Source: CAYMFD01 sp964389475
GTDB lineage: Bacteria > Bacteroidota > Bacteroidia > Chitinophagales > Saprospiraceae
NCBI GenBank assembly: GCA_964389475.1
Contig: CAYMFD010000017.1
Location: 1-50,339 of the forward strand
Length of the DNA: 50,339 nt
Direction of reading: 5' to 3'
The notes below the pieces were generated by a model. The model made no database searches. It was not told the origin of the DNA and was given only the letters and a program-made list of their open reading frames with translations. The position numbers and the translations under genes were made by a program. This document shows, one piece after another, positions 16,131 through 23,872 of the stretch. Each line of letters opens with the position of its first letter. The stretch's first letter is position 1.

Positions 16131-16412
16131 ATGAAAGCAATATGGAACGGTGCCGTTATCGCACAATCAGATGATACAGTAGTGGTAGAGGGTAATCACT
16201 ACTTCCCACACGACAGTGTCGACCAGCAATACATAGATCAAAGCGGTACGCATACCGTATGCCCATACAAGGGCACAGCGAGCTACTACTCGCTCAAGGT
16301 AGCCGGTAAGACCAATGCCGATGCTGCTTGGTACTACCCTGAGGTTAAAGACCTCTACAGCGAGATACAGAATAGAGTCGCTTTCTGGCGGGGTGTCGAG
16401 GTAGTAGACTAG
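16131..16412 (+). CDS. DUF427 domain protein
   Basis: A 93-aa single-domain protein of the DUF427 family, small cytoplasmic proteins of unknown biochemical role found in many bacteria. The family pattern is clear: MKAIWNGAVIAQSDDTVVVEG at the start, YFPHDSV, TVCPYKGTASYYSL in the middle, and AWYYPEVKDLY near the end. Cys44 within CPYKG is conserved in the family. It is a single gene with an ordinary ATG start. Confidence 0.88.
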   Translation: MKAIWNGAVIAQSDDTVVVEGNHYFPHDSVDQQYIDQSGTHTVCPYKGTASYYSLKVAGKTNADAAWYYPEVKDLYSEIQNRVAFWRGVEVVD

Positions 16413-16739
16413 CGTATACCTATACTACTAGTACCAGCCATTGAATCTGACCTGCCAGCCATATACACTGCTGAGCACGCAAGTTATATCGGTGGTCCTG
16501 CCACGAACATTATAATGTAGTACTACATAAACAATACTAGGATCCTAACCGTAGACCGCGTGGTGCAACGAGTCGTGTCATGCTCACTAGTCTTGTTTGC
16601 TTACCACTGCACGTTTCGTCTTACTATTCCCATTAACATACTTGTAACCTTTAGACTCTAAACTACTAGGTTGAATAAGCGTTATGATAGCATTACTATT
16701 AAGCTTAATAGTTTGCATCACTTTATTAAATTCAGCAGT
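16413..16739. other. Gap with two perfect palindromes upstream of the SPFH gene
   Basis: No gene is seen here. Two perfect palindromes stand out: ATGTAGTACTACAT (14 bases, 16515-16528) and ACTATTAAGCTTAATAGT (18 bases, 16695-16712). The second ends 27 bases before the SPFH start codon, a natural operator or leader position. An open frame with a TTG start at 16671 runs into the SPFH gene but has no signal peptide, so it was not used. Confidence 0.45.
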
Positions 16740-17516
16740 ATGAGAGCACTAAAGTTTTTATTCGTAGGACTAGTAGCAAGTAGTTTTTTGACTAGCTGTG
16801 TTACTGTACGACAGGGTGAGGTCGCTGTCGAAAGAAAATTCGGAACATATTCTGACGACTTCCAAACAAAGGGGCTTAAATGGTATAACCCGTTTGTCGC
16901 TAGTATAGAGAAGATCCCAACAAGGACCGAGAATCTGCAAGTAGAGCTTACTATCCCTAGTAAGGAAGGATTAAATATTCGGTCCGAGGTCAGTATACTT
17001 TATAACGTAGTACCAAGAAAGGCACCGAGCATACTTCGTAATATCGGACCCGACTACGAGGCCAATGTGATTATACCAGTGTTTAGATCATCTGTGTCCG
17101 ATGTGTCATCTAGGTTTTTTGCCAAGGATATGCACACCCGTGAGAGAGCGACGATCGAGGTTGCTATCAGAGATCAAATGATGGTATATCTAGAGGACAA
17201 AGGTATTAATATCGAAGCTGTGCTTCTAAAGAGTATCAAATTGCCAGCTAGCCTTGCAAGAGCTATCGAGGATAAGTTGGAGGCAGAGCAGCAGGCACAG
17301 CGTATGGAGTTCGTACTAGAGCAGACACGTCGCCAAGCAGACCAGCAGCGTATCGAGGCAGAGGGTGTCAGAGATGCTCAGGCCATCATATCAGAAGGTC
17401 TCAATGAAAACATTCTAAGATTTAAATCTATCGAAGCATTTAAGGAGCTAGCTAAATCTCCTAATGCCAAGATTATAGTCTCTGACGGAGACCTACCAGT
17501 AATGCTACAAGAGTAG
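16740..17516 (+). CDS. SPFH/Band 7 (prohibitin-like) lipoprotein
   Basis: A 258-aa membrane-anchored scaffold protein of the SPFH (stomatin/prohibitin/flotillin/HflK) superfamily. The N-terminus is a lipoprotein signal with Cys20 (LTSCVTVRQGEVAVERKFG). The Band 7 domain spans about residues 25-185 and is followed by a charged Gln/Arg/Glu-rich coiled coil (EAEQQAQRMEFVLEQTRRQADQQ), typical of oligomerising members. Such proteins organise membrane patches and often control membrane proteases. Use of a lipid anchor in place of a transmembrane helix is seen in Bacteroidota members. A strong terminator follows at 17552-17588, so it is the last gene of its transcript. Confidence 0.9.
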   Translation: MRALKFLFVGLVASSFLTSCVTVRQGEVAVERKFGTYSDDFQTKGLKWYNPFVASIEKIPTRTENLQVELTIPSKEGLNIRSEVSILYNVVPRKAPSILRNIGPDYEANVIIPVFRSSVSDVSSRFFAKDMHTRERATIEVAIRDQMMVYLEDKGINIEAVLLKSIKLPASLARAIEDKLEAEQQAQRMEFVLEQTRRQADQQRIEAEGVRDAQAIISEGLNENILRFKSIEAFKELAKSPNAKIIVSDGDLPVMLQE

Positions 17517-17551
17517 CACAAGACGTAATAAATAGCGTTTATTCATTTTAG

Positions 17552-17588
17552 GAGAGAGGGTTTTGAGAGTTCCCTCTCTCTTTTTTTT
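17552..17588 (+). terminator. Intrinsic terminator after the SPFH gene
   Basis: GAGAGAGGG (17552-17560) pairs with CCCTCTCTC (17572-17580) around an 11-base loop, immediately followed by eight T (17581-17588). This is a textbook rho-independent terminator on the plus strand. Confidence 0.92.
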
Positions 17589-17651
17589 GTCCTGATGGCT
17601 AGTCTGCCACCTATCTCTCTATCTGCTCGCAGGATTATCAGCCGAGCTCTT

Positions 17652-20600
17652 CTATCGTATTACCAGTAGACTGCCGGTCTTACTATATCGCTGCGGCCCT
17701 TCGGCACAATCGTCTACTATCGAGGATATCGCATAAGTGTACGAGCCCATAAGCACAGGCTTACCTCTAAATGTACCATCCCATGCTTGAGTAGGGTCCT
17801 TACTCTCAAATACCATATTGCCCAGACGATCATAGATGGCTAGGCCATAGTCTATTACTGGTCTGATCTGCACGGGTAAGAATGTCTGATTAGTAATATA
17901 TCCATTGGGGTTGATGACATTGGGCAGAGCGAATGGAGATCCACTCGCCGAAGCCTCAACGTTAATCGTGGTGAGCCCTGTCTCGCAGCCATTATCGATA
18001 ATAATATCAAAGGATGTCTCATCGGTAACCGAGCGGACAGGTGAGGGATGCCCATCTGCCCATCTGTAAGTGATGCCTGGGTCCGACGGTAGAGATACCG
18101 TAACCTCTGCCGATGTACAGGCAGATATCGATTGATCAGTGATGTCTGGTAGTGCAGCTATCTCAAGAACTTCTAGCGACCTAGTCTCGACACAGCCATC
18201 AGCCTGCTCTATGACCAACAGGTGCTCTCCTGGAGCTAGCTGATTCGTTAAGATGCTGTCTTCGTTGACCCTAAAAGTATACGGCGGTACTCCTCCAGTG
18301 GCGGAGAGGTTAGAGATACCGCCATCATCCTGACCAGGGCAGGCATCGAGTATGTCGTAGGTGACGTCCAGGACCTCTGCAGCATCCACTGTGAGTGCTT
18401 GCTCGACGGTGCAGGCAATCCCGCTTGTGGCACGTATCCGGTATAGGCCGGTCGCTAGTGGGAGGTTGGGTGATACGTTAATCTCAGCGTCGGTTGAGTC
18501 AAGCAGCAGGACACGGTCTGCGTCTGTACTTACAAAACCTAGGTCGGTAACCGCTCTACAGTTGAGGAGGAGTTGTGACGGCGCTAGCAATGAAGGTGTA
18601 AAGGCGCTGTCCGCTACAGTAGTGCTAAGGACCTCCTCGCATATGTCGCCATCAAGGGTCGTCGATGTGACTGTGACACTATACAGGCCAGACTCGCTGG
18701 TAGACAAGGTAGCCCCTCCTGCACCGACGCTGCTACCTTGATCATCAGACCAGGTGTAGGCTGCATTGTCAGCACCTACCACTGTAACTAGGGCTGTCCT
18801 ACTGTCGCAGGTGAGGTCGCTTGTCACAAGGGTAGCTGCTGGTAGACTTGTGACGGTGAGTCTTATTATGTCGGGGCAAAAGCTGCTGGGGTTGATCGGT
18901 ATATCGTAGGTACCTTCTTCATACGAGGCTCCTTGATAATCGTATCTCGTGCCTGGGCAGATTGATGCCGCTTGCTCTATAATAGTAGGTATCTGCTCCA
19001 CGACGCTGAGCTCTACCTCGGTCATGCAGTCTAGGGTGATCGTATGATCGCCAGGAGGGTAGTCCTGTCCTAGGTAGTTATACAGGCTGCCAGCGCATAT
19101 GGTGCCTTGCTCCGTTATGGTGTTGGTCGTATTGTTATAACTTATGGTGATATTGCTCTCGTAGTTGCAGCCATATATGTCGGTCACGGAGACCATATAT
19201 GTGCCAGCCTCATCGACAGTGATTTCGGCACCTGTCTGTTGGCCGCTGGGGCCCTGCCACACTGGTGGTGTTGATGGGTTGACTACCTCGCCATTGATAC
19301 CCATGGCTTGTGCAGTAAGGGCGATACTGGGTGTGAGGCAGTTGAGCTCAGTCTGCGAGAGTAGGATCTGTACCTGATCGATACCGTATTCGACACTCTC
19401 AAATATCTCTGAAGGACAGCCACTGTTGATATCGAATAGGTAGAAGGTGACCGCATTACCTCCAAATTCGAAAGTGGCTGTATTACCAGCGTTGACAAGG
19501 TTAGATGTATCGTCACTAAAGTCTATAAAGTGGTCGGAGAAAATCTGTAGTTCCCATGTCTTTGGACTGCAATCCGAAAGGGAGAGTTCGTAGTCAACAG
19601 GAAAGTCGTCGCACTCGCATTCATCGAGAAAAGTAATCGTAATAGGTCCGCAAGGAAAATCCGGGATGCCAGGTATGTTAAACGACTCGCTCATGAAGTT
19701 GCCGCCACAGTCTATACAATCACCATCTGTGTCCACAGGTAGCTGACGTGTGATACTTACAGTGTCATAGGTCCATACTTCTTCCCATTGTAGCCGTAGG
19801 TCTAGGCCAAAAGGCGTGTTGCGCCACTGGATAGTATCTGCCGCGAGGAATACTTCGTTGACCGTAAGCGACAGGTCGCCTGGTCCGAAAAACGCTACTC
19901 CTGGTACTAGTATAACCTCATAGCTTCTACCGAGATATGTAAATACAGTGCTGTCTGCTAGCACCACGTTGGGTAGGTCAGCGAGTGTCCACTGGCCGCC
20001 TAGGTGTACGGGTATGTGGTACTCGATGGTGTCAATGATAAGGCTGTCCGTACACTGATCCATACTCAACGTAGGGCAGTCATTGACAATAGGGTCACAC
20101 GCCTGACCTGCTGTGGCGAGTAGACTATCTATCACTGCTAGGATCTCGTTGCGTATGACGGTAGAGTCGCTGTCTATGGAGATGAATAAGTCTTGGATGG
20201 TAGTAAGCAAACTGTCTGATAGGGTAGTGCTATTTTGCCTTATGGTATAGCTAACAGATTCGGCGATACATCCATCTATGATAGATCCTACTTGAGTAAG
20301 CACCTCGTACCTCCTACAGGTGCTCTCTGAGTCAAAGGTCCACTCCGGCGTAGGGGTGCCAAGGTTATTGAGCGGTATAGCGACCATGCTTTCTCCACAC
20401 TCCGCGATCATATTACCGGGACAGTTGATGTCTTGGTAGCCTAGGTCGACGACTAGGGCTTGGTCCAGGTCACGCCGATCAGGGTCGAGAATAGTAATGT
20501 GTAAAGTGTCAGAGCAATCGCCACCGACCTCGCAGCAGAGTATCTGGTATTCTCCGCAGGCGGAAAATTGTAATAGCGTGGAGTCTCCAGTGACACTTAT

Positions 20601-20768
20601 TGCCACATTACCTGTTGCGGGGCATATGGCTTCTATTACTGCATCATCGCTAGTAGCTACTAGTAGTTCGTAGCCGCATAGGGTCGTGTCGGAAGTTGTC
20701 CAGCAATCTTGCGAAAGGCCTAGGCTAGATGTACCTAGGATTAGTATTAAGAGAGTCAGTAGTCGCAT
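17652..20768 (-). CDS. Large secreted protein with type B T9SS (gliding-motility-associated) C-terminal domain
   Basis: A 1,038-aa exported protein. It starts at the ATG at 20768, which gives a clean signal peptide (MRLLTLLILILGTSSLGLSQ). The last ~85 residues are a type B type IX secretion domain: NVINPNGYITNQTF, YGLAIYDRLGNMVFES, WDGTFRGKPVLMGSYTY. The body is rich in cysteine, Ser and Thr, with many short Ig/PKD-like beta units, several opening with a Cys and containing GxYxVTVT or GTYMVSVTD strands (around residues 520, 690 and 720). No catalytic motif was found. Proteins of this type are surface adhesins or matrix proteins. A PorP/SprF-type partner lies at 6076-7149, not adjacent. Confidence 0.9.
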   Translation of the reverse strand: MRLLTLLILILGTSSLGLSQDCWTTSDTTLCGYELLVATSDDAVIEAICPATGNVAISVTGDSTLLQFSACGEYQILCCEVGGDCSDTLHITILDPDRRDLDQALVVDLGYQDINCPGNMIAECGESMVAIPLNNLGTPTPEWTFDSESTCRRYEVLTQVGSIIDGCIAESVSYTIRQNSTTLSDSLLTTIQDLFISIDSDSTVIRNEILAVIDSLLATAGQACDPIVNDCPTLSMDQCTDSLIIDTIEYHIPVHLGGQWTLADLPNVVLADSTVFTYLGRSYEVILVPGVAFFGPGDLSLTVNEVFLAADTIQWRNTPFGLDLRLQWEEVWTYDTVSITRQLPVDTDGDCIDCGGNFMSESFNIPGIPDFPCGPITITFLDECECDDFPVDYELSLSDCSPKTWELQIFSDHFIDFSDDTSNLVNAGNTATFEFGGNAVTFYLFDINSGCPSEIFESVEYGIDQVQILLSQTELNCLTPSIALTAQAMGINGEVVNPSTPPVWQGPSGQQTGAEITVDEAGTYMVSVTDIYGCNYESNITISYNNTTNTITEQGTICAGSLYNYLGQDYPPGDHTITLDCMTEVELSVVEQIPTIIEQAASICPGTRYDYQGASYEEGTYDIPINPSSFCPDIIRLTVTSLPAATLVTSDLTCDSRTALVTVVGADNAAYTWSDDQGSSVGAGGATLSTSESGLYSVTVTSTTLDGDICEEVLSTTVADSAFTPSLLAPSQLLLNCRAVTDLGFVSTDADRVLLLDSTDAEINVSPNLPLATGLYRIRATSGIACTVEQALTVDAAEVLDVTYDILDACPGQDDGGISNLSATGGVPPYTFRVNEDSILTNQLAPGEHLLVIEQADGCVETRSLEVLEIAALPDITDQSISACTSAEVTVSLPSDPGITYRWADGHPSPVRSVTDETSFDIIIDNGCETGLTTINVEASASGSPFALPNVINPNGYITNQTFLPVQIRPVIDYGLAIYDRLGNMVFESKDPTQAWDGTFRGKPVLMGSYTYAISSIVDDCAEGPQRYSKTGSLLVIR

Positions 20769-20885
20769 AGCTGCTGTGTTTGTTGAGGTGAACTTACACA
20801 CCTATGACTTCAATAGTCGATCAAATGCTGCACAGCAGTTGCATTTTTCAATATATGACTATCTTTCTAACTCAAACGATACATC

Positions 20886-21299
20886 ATGCCACAACCATTT
20901 CACTTAGCCATACCTGTTACTGACCTCGAGCGAGCACGACAGTTCTATACCGATGTTATGCAGTGCGAGGAGGGTCGATCTAGCTCAGAGTGGGTAGATC
21001 TTAATTTCTTTGGTCACCAGCTGGTGATACATGTGAGCGATACGCATGTAGCCAGTGCTGCCAATGCTGTAGACGGCAAGCATGTGCCGATTCCCCACTT
21101 CGGTGTCGTACTTGAGTGGGATATTTGGCACCAGTTGAGAGATCGTCTCATAGATAGGCAGATAGCTTTTGCTATTGAGCCTTACATAAGGTTCGAAGGG
21201 CTACCGGGCGAACAGGCTACTATGTTTTTCTACGATACAGAAGGTAATGCACTAGAGTTCAAGAGCTTCAAGGATATCGGTCAACTCTTCGCTAGCTAG
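20886..21299 (+). CDS. VOC superfamily (glyoxalase-like) protein
   Basis: A 137-aa protein of the vicinal-oxygen-chelate fold (glyoxalase/dioxygenase superfamily), which usually binds a divalent metal. The paired beta-alpha-beta modules are visible: PFHLAIPVTDLERARQFYTDV at the start and PHFGVVLEWDIWHQLRDRL in the second half, ending with the typical FFYDTEGNALEFKSF. His6 and Glu128, in HLAI and ALEF, are in the usual metal-ligand positions. The reaction cannot be predicted. A TATCTTTC box (20860-20867), 18 bases after a TTG, is a plausible promoter. It is divergent from the large secreted protein gene. Confidence 0.88.
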   Translation: MPQPFHLAIPVTDLERARQFYTDVMQCEEGRSSSEWVDLNFFGHQLVIHVSDTHVASAANAVDGKHVPIPHFGVVLEWDIWHQLRDRLIDRQIAFAIEPYIRFEGLPGEQATMFFYDTEGNALEFKSFKDIGQLFAS

Positions 21300-21313
21300 T
21301 AATACCATTTCTG
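21300..21313 (+). repeat. 14-base repeat at a stop codon, copy 1
   Basis: TAATACCATTTCTG begins one base after the VOC gene stop codon and is identical to 50286-50299, where it overlaps the GH65 stop codon. Both copies are followed by a loosely similar stretch ending in a TTTC(G)CAC-like motif. It may be the edge of a dispersed intergenic repeat. Confidence 0.4.
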
Positions 21314-21515
21314 ACTTAACTTTTCGCACTCTAGTGTGGTATAATGCCGACACATATTTAAAGACGCTAATGCAATTAGTGTCATTTTAAATAGTAATCG
21401 GTATAATGTATGGCTGATGCCAAAGATTGCCACTGACACCCAGGCTATCTGAGACTATCAATGTCTAGTGGTATTAAATTACTCACCGAAGTGAAGCACC
21501 ACCATGATACTAATG

Positions 21516-21692
21516 CTATAGGCGGCTGCAGTGGCTCTGCACTTTCCAGTAGTTATGCTTTTCGGGGCTAGGAAGGGTCGTCTTTTTACAGGAGTTTTTC
21601 CATTTGTTAAGTGCCTTTTGCACTTGCGGGGAGTCGTCGTGGTCTTGTACGGTAGCTGATGGGATCAGGCAATTATTATTGTCGTAATTCAT
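21516..21692 (-). CDS. Possible small protein, 58 aa
   Basis: An ATG at 21692 opens a 58-codon frame closing with TAG at 21516-21518. The upstream context is A-rich (AAAAAAGTATAAATG), as is common for Bacteroidota starts. The predicted protein is hydrophilic and Lys/Asn-rich (QKALNKWKNSCKK), with three Cys and no signal or membrane segment. I recognise no family. It may be a real small gene or a chance frame. Confidence 0.3.
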   Translation of the reverse strand: MNYDNNNCLIPSATVQDHDDSPQVQKALNKWKNSCKKTTLPSPEKHNYWKVQSHCSRL

Positions 21693-21794
21693 TTATACTT
21701 TTTTGTGAAAAAGAGAGACACTACTATAGGTTTCTACGGCGGTGTCTGCTGTATTAACACCTCAAAGATACAATTTAGTTTCTATACGAAGTAA

Positions 21795-22265
21795 TTAAGG
21801 TATTTCTTGGCTTGTTATGATAGGTGCAGCATCTATATCTTCTGCATCCAATAAGCTTATTAGAAGGTCTATGCCTTCATTTAATGCGGTGATTTGCTCA
21901 GAAGGTAAGAGGGATAATCTTGTAGATAGTTTATGCTGTAAAGTAGTTGGACTAGCCTTTAGTAGGTCCATACCTTTAGCTGTTAAGGTGATGTAGGTAG
22001 CTCTTTTGTCATTGGGCTTAGGCAGTCTCGCCACCAAGCCTTTTGCCTCTAGGCGCTTGATGATGCCAGAGACGGTGCTAGCGTTGAGGTTGAGGTGATC
22101 TTTGATCATGCTTGAGGTGGCTCGATAGTCCTCCTGCGTGCTTAAATACTGCAGGCATAGTAGCTGGGGGATGCTTATGCCATGCTCTTTCTCGATACGC
22201 TTACTCTCTAGGTTGATCGATCGTATCACCTTGCGGAGTTTGATGATGATGTCGGTATAGTTCAT
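21795..22265 (-). CDS. MarR family transcriptional regulator
   Basis: A 156-aa winged-helix repressor of the MarR family. The dimerising N-terminal helix is followed by the DNA-binding domain: QLLCLQYLSTQEDYRATSSM, the recognition helix region LNASTVSGIIKRLEAKGLV, and a wing (PKPNDKRATYITLT). MarR proteins commonly repress efflux or stress genes and let go when a ligand binds. The gene overlaps the upstream membrane-protein gene by four bases (ATGA at 22262-22265), so it probably controls its own operon. The extra C-terminal tail is short and unremarkable. Confidence 0.92.
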   Translation of the reverse strand: MNYTDIIIKLRKVIRSINLESKRIEKEHGISIPQLLCLQYLSTQEDYRATSSMIKDHLNLNASTVSGIIKRLEAKGLVARLPKPNDKRATYITLTAKGMDLLKASPTTLQHKLSTRLSLLPSEQITALNEGIDLLISLLDAEDIDAAPIITSQEIP

Positions 22266-22654
22266 GCTTTGTTTTTTCCCTCGGCTAGGGTCTGCGTAGC
22301 TAGTATGGCGAGTACGATAGCGGAGGGGTAGGTACCCATAATCATGAGTAGGCCGCCTCCAGCAGCCTCTCCAGGTTGTAGGGTCGTATAGATGCTAGCT
22401 ACAAGAAGTGCTACGCAGATCAGTGATCCATAGAGCAGTAGGTTGGAGATGACTTTCTTTTTGACCAATACTAGCAGCATAAGTATACCCGGAAGCAGTA
22501 AGAGGGTGTTAATGACAAGGGGCATCACCTCTTGGCCTGTCTCAGCACCTGCTGTACTTTGGTAGTCCTGCATCCACTGCCAGTGACTGTATACTAGATA
22601 AGTAGCCGCAGCGAGTGTTATGGCGGCGAGTCCTGTGTATAGATTATTGCGCAT
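22262..22654 (-). CDS. Four-segment membrane protein, partner of the MarR regulator
   Basis: A 130-aa membrane protein, counted from the ATG at 22654 (MRNNLYTGLAAITL); an in-frame upstream start would add 17 residues ahead of the first membrane segment. Four hydrophobic segments are visible, near residues 5-22, 45-63, 68-90 and 98-118, separated by short loops. The family is not recognised. Its stop overlaps the MarR start, so the two are one transcription unit, and the protein may be involved in sensing or responding to whatever MarR detects. Confidence 0.7.
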   Translation of the reverse strand: MRNNLYTGLAAITLAAATYLVYSHWQWMQDYQSTAGAETGQEVMPLVINTLLLLPGILMLLVLVKKKVISNLLLYGSLICVALLVASIYTTLQPGEAAGGGLLMIMGTYPSAIVLAILATQTLAEGKNKA

Positions 22655-22774
22655 GGTGCTAAGGTAAGGGTAGTAAGCGGAGCCTATGACTAATGCGCCA
22701 TACAATTCGCAGGCTGTAGCTTACTTTTGGCGGTCTGCATCAGCACCGAGCCAGACAGAAATTGCCTAGCCTAC

Positions 22775-23872
22775 CTACCTCAGCATGTAGCGCTTGCCTG
22801 GGAGGCCTTTGATCATACCTTTAAATTCTAGGCCCAGCAGTACACCTGCCATCTCTGAGCCCGTCTTGCCTAGGCGGTAGCACAGCATATCGATTTCTAT
22901 GACCTTCTCGTCCCTGAGTGCCGCTATGACTTTTTCTTCCAAAGGCTCCAACTCTACGAATAGCTGCGACTGTACGGGCTGACTATGGTCGAGCTCCTCC
23001 CACCGCATGATGTAGGCAACATCAGCAGCCGACTCTAGTAGGTTGGCCTTGTGTATCTTGATGAGCCTATTGCAGCCTTCTGATGCCTCATCGTCTACCC
23101 TGCCCGGTATGGCGAATACGTCTTTGTGATAGGCATTAGCAAACTCTGCAGTGATGATCGAACCACCCGATCGCTTGGACTGTACGACCACGACCACGTC
23201 ACTCATGGCGGCGATGATCTTATTCCTCATGGGGAAGTTCTCGCGGTCGGGTTTCGTCTGGGTCTTAAACCTAGACAGTAGACCGCCATGTGAGAGCATT
23301 CGGCTAGCCAGTTTCCGATTTTGAGCAGGGTAGGTCCGGTCTAGCCCCGTGCCCATCACGCCTATCGTCTCGACACCCTGCTGTACTGCTGCGTTATGAG
23401 CCGCAGAGTCGACCCCATACGCTAGTCCACTGATGATCTGTACGTCGTAGGCTTTGAGGCCTTCTACCAGTTTTTCGCATTGGAGTAGTCCGTAGTCTGT
23501 AGGTGTGCGAGTACCTACGATAGCGACTGTGCGAGCATGATTGAGGCTGGCTGTACCATTGTAGTAGAGGACTATAGGGCAGTCATCTAGTCGGCGCAGC
23601 CTGGCGGGGTAGTCCTCATCGAGAAAGTAGTGGATATCTACATTGTGCTTAGCAGCCCACTCTACCTCAGCCTCCGCTCGTGGCAGTGGATCGCTGGCTG
23701 CTAGTGCGGCTGCCACTTTTGGTCCTATCTGTGGGATCTTGAGGAGGTTTTGCCTTTTTTCTCTGAATACGGCCTCTGCACCGCCCGTATAGCTGATTAG
23801 ATTTTTGGCAATCGTGTCGCCGACCCCTTCGATCAACGTTAGTGCTACTTTGTATTTGAGTGAGTCCGTCAT
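22775..23872 (-). CDS. dprA: DNA-processing protein DprA
   Basis: A 365-aa DprA/Smf protein, which protects incoming single-stranded DNA and loads RecA during natural transformation. The N-terminal helix-hairpin-helix region (LTLIEGVGDTIAKNLI, KIPQIGPKVAAAL) is followed by the extended Rossmann core with VAIVGTRTPTDYG, IISGLAYGVDSAAHNAA and MGTGLDRTYPAQN, and by a C-terminal winged-helix region (about residues 305-365). All core motifs are present and length is normal. Its ATG shares one base with the stop of the upstream membrane TPR gene (TAATG), so translation is coupled. Confidence 0.96.
   Translation of the reverse strand: MTDSLKYKVALTLIEGVGDTIAKNLISYTGGAEAVFREKRQNLLKIPQIGPKVAAALAASDPLPRAEAEVEWAAKHNVDIHYFLDEDYPARLRRLDDCPIVLYYNGTASLNHARTVAIVGTRTPTDYGLLQCEKLVEGLKAYDVQIISGLAYGVDSAAHNAAVQQGVETIGVMGTGLDRTYPAQNRKLASRMLSHGGLLSRFKTQTKPDRENFPMRNKIIAAMSDVVVVVQSKRSGGSIITAEFANAYHKDVFAIPGRVDDEASEGCNRLIKIHKANLLESAADVAYIMRWEELDHSQPVQSQLFVELEPLEEKVIAALRDEKVIEIDMLCYRLGKTGSEMAGVLLGLEFKGMIKGLPGKRYMLR

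Larger units (their letters stand above)
21300..21794. other. Gap with a short repeat, a hairpin and a possible small gene
   Basis: This 495-base gap starts with a 14-base sequence that recurs at the end of the window (21300-21313 and 50286-50299). ATACCA (21302-21307) can pair with TGGTAT (21337-21342). A dyad GACGCTAAT/ATTAGTGTC follows at 21363-21383, flanked by TTTAAA-type A/T runs. A possible 58-codon gene lies on the minus strand at 21516-21692. Nothing else was recognised. Confidence 0.45.

Noticed and set aside
18361..18741. 126-codon plus-strand frame inside the large secreted protein gene
   Set aside because: It is a Ser/Thr/Arg-rich shadow of the real minus-strand gene, which has a signal peptide and a T9SS domain.
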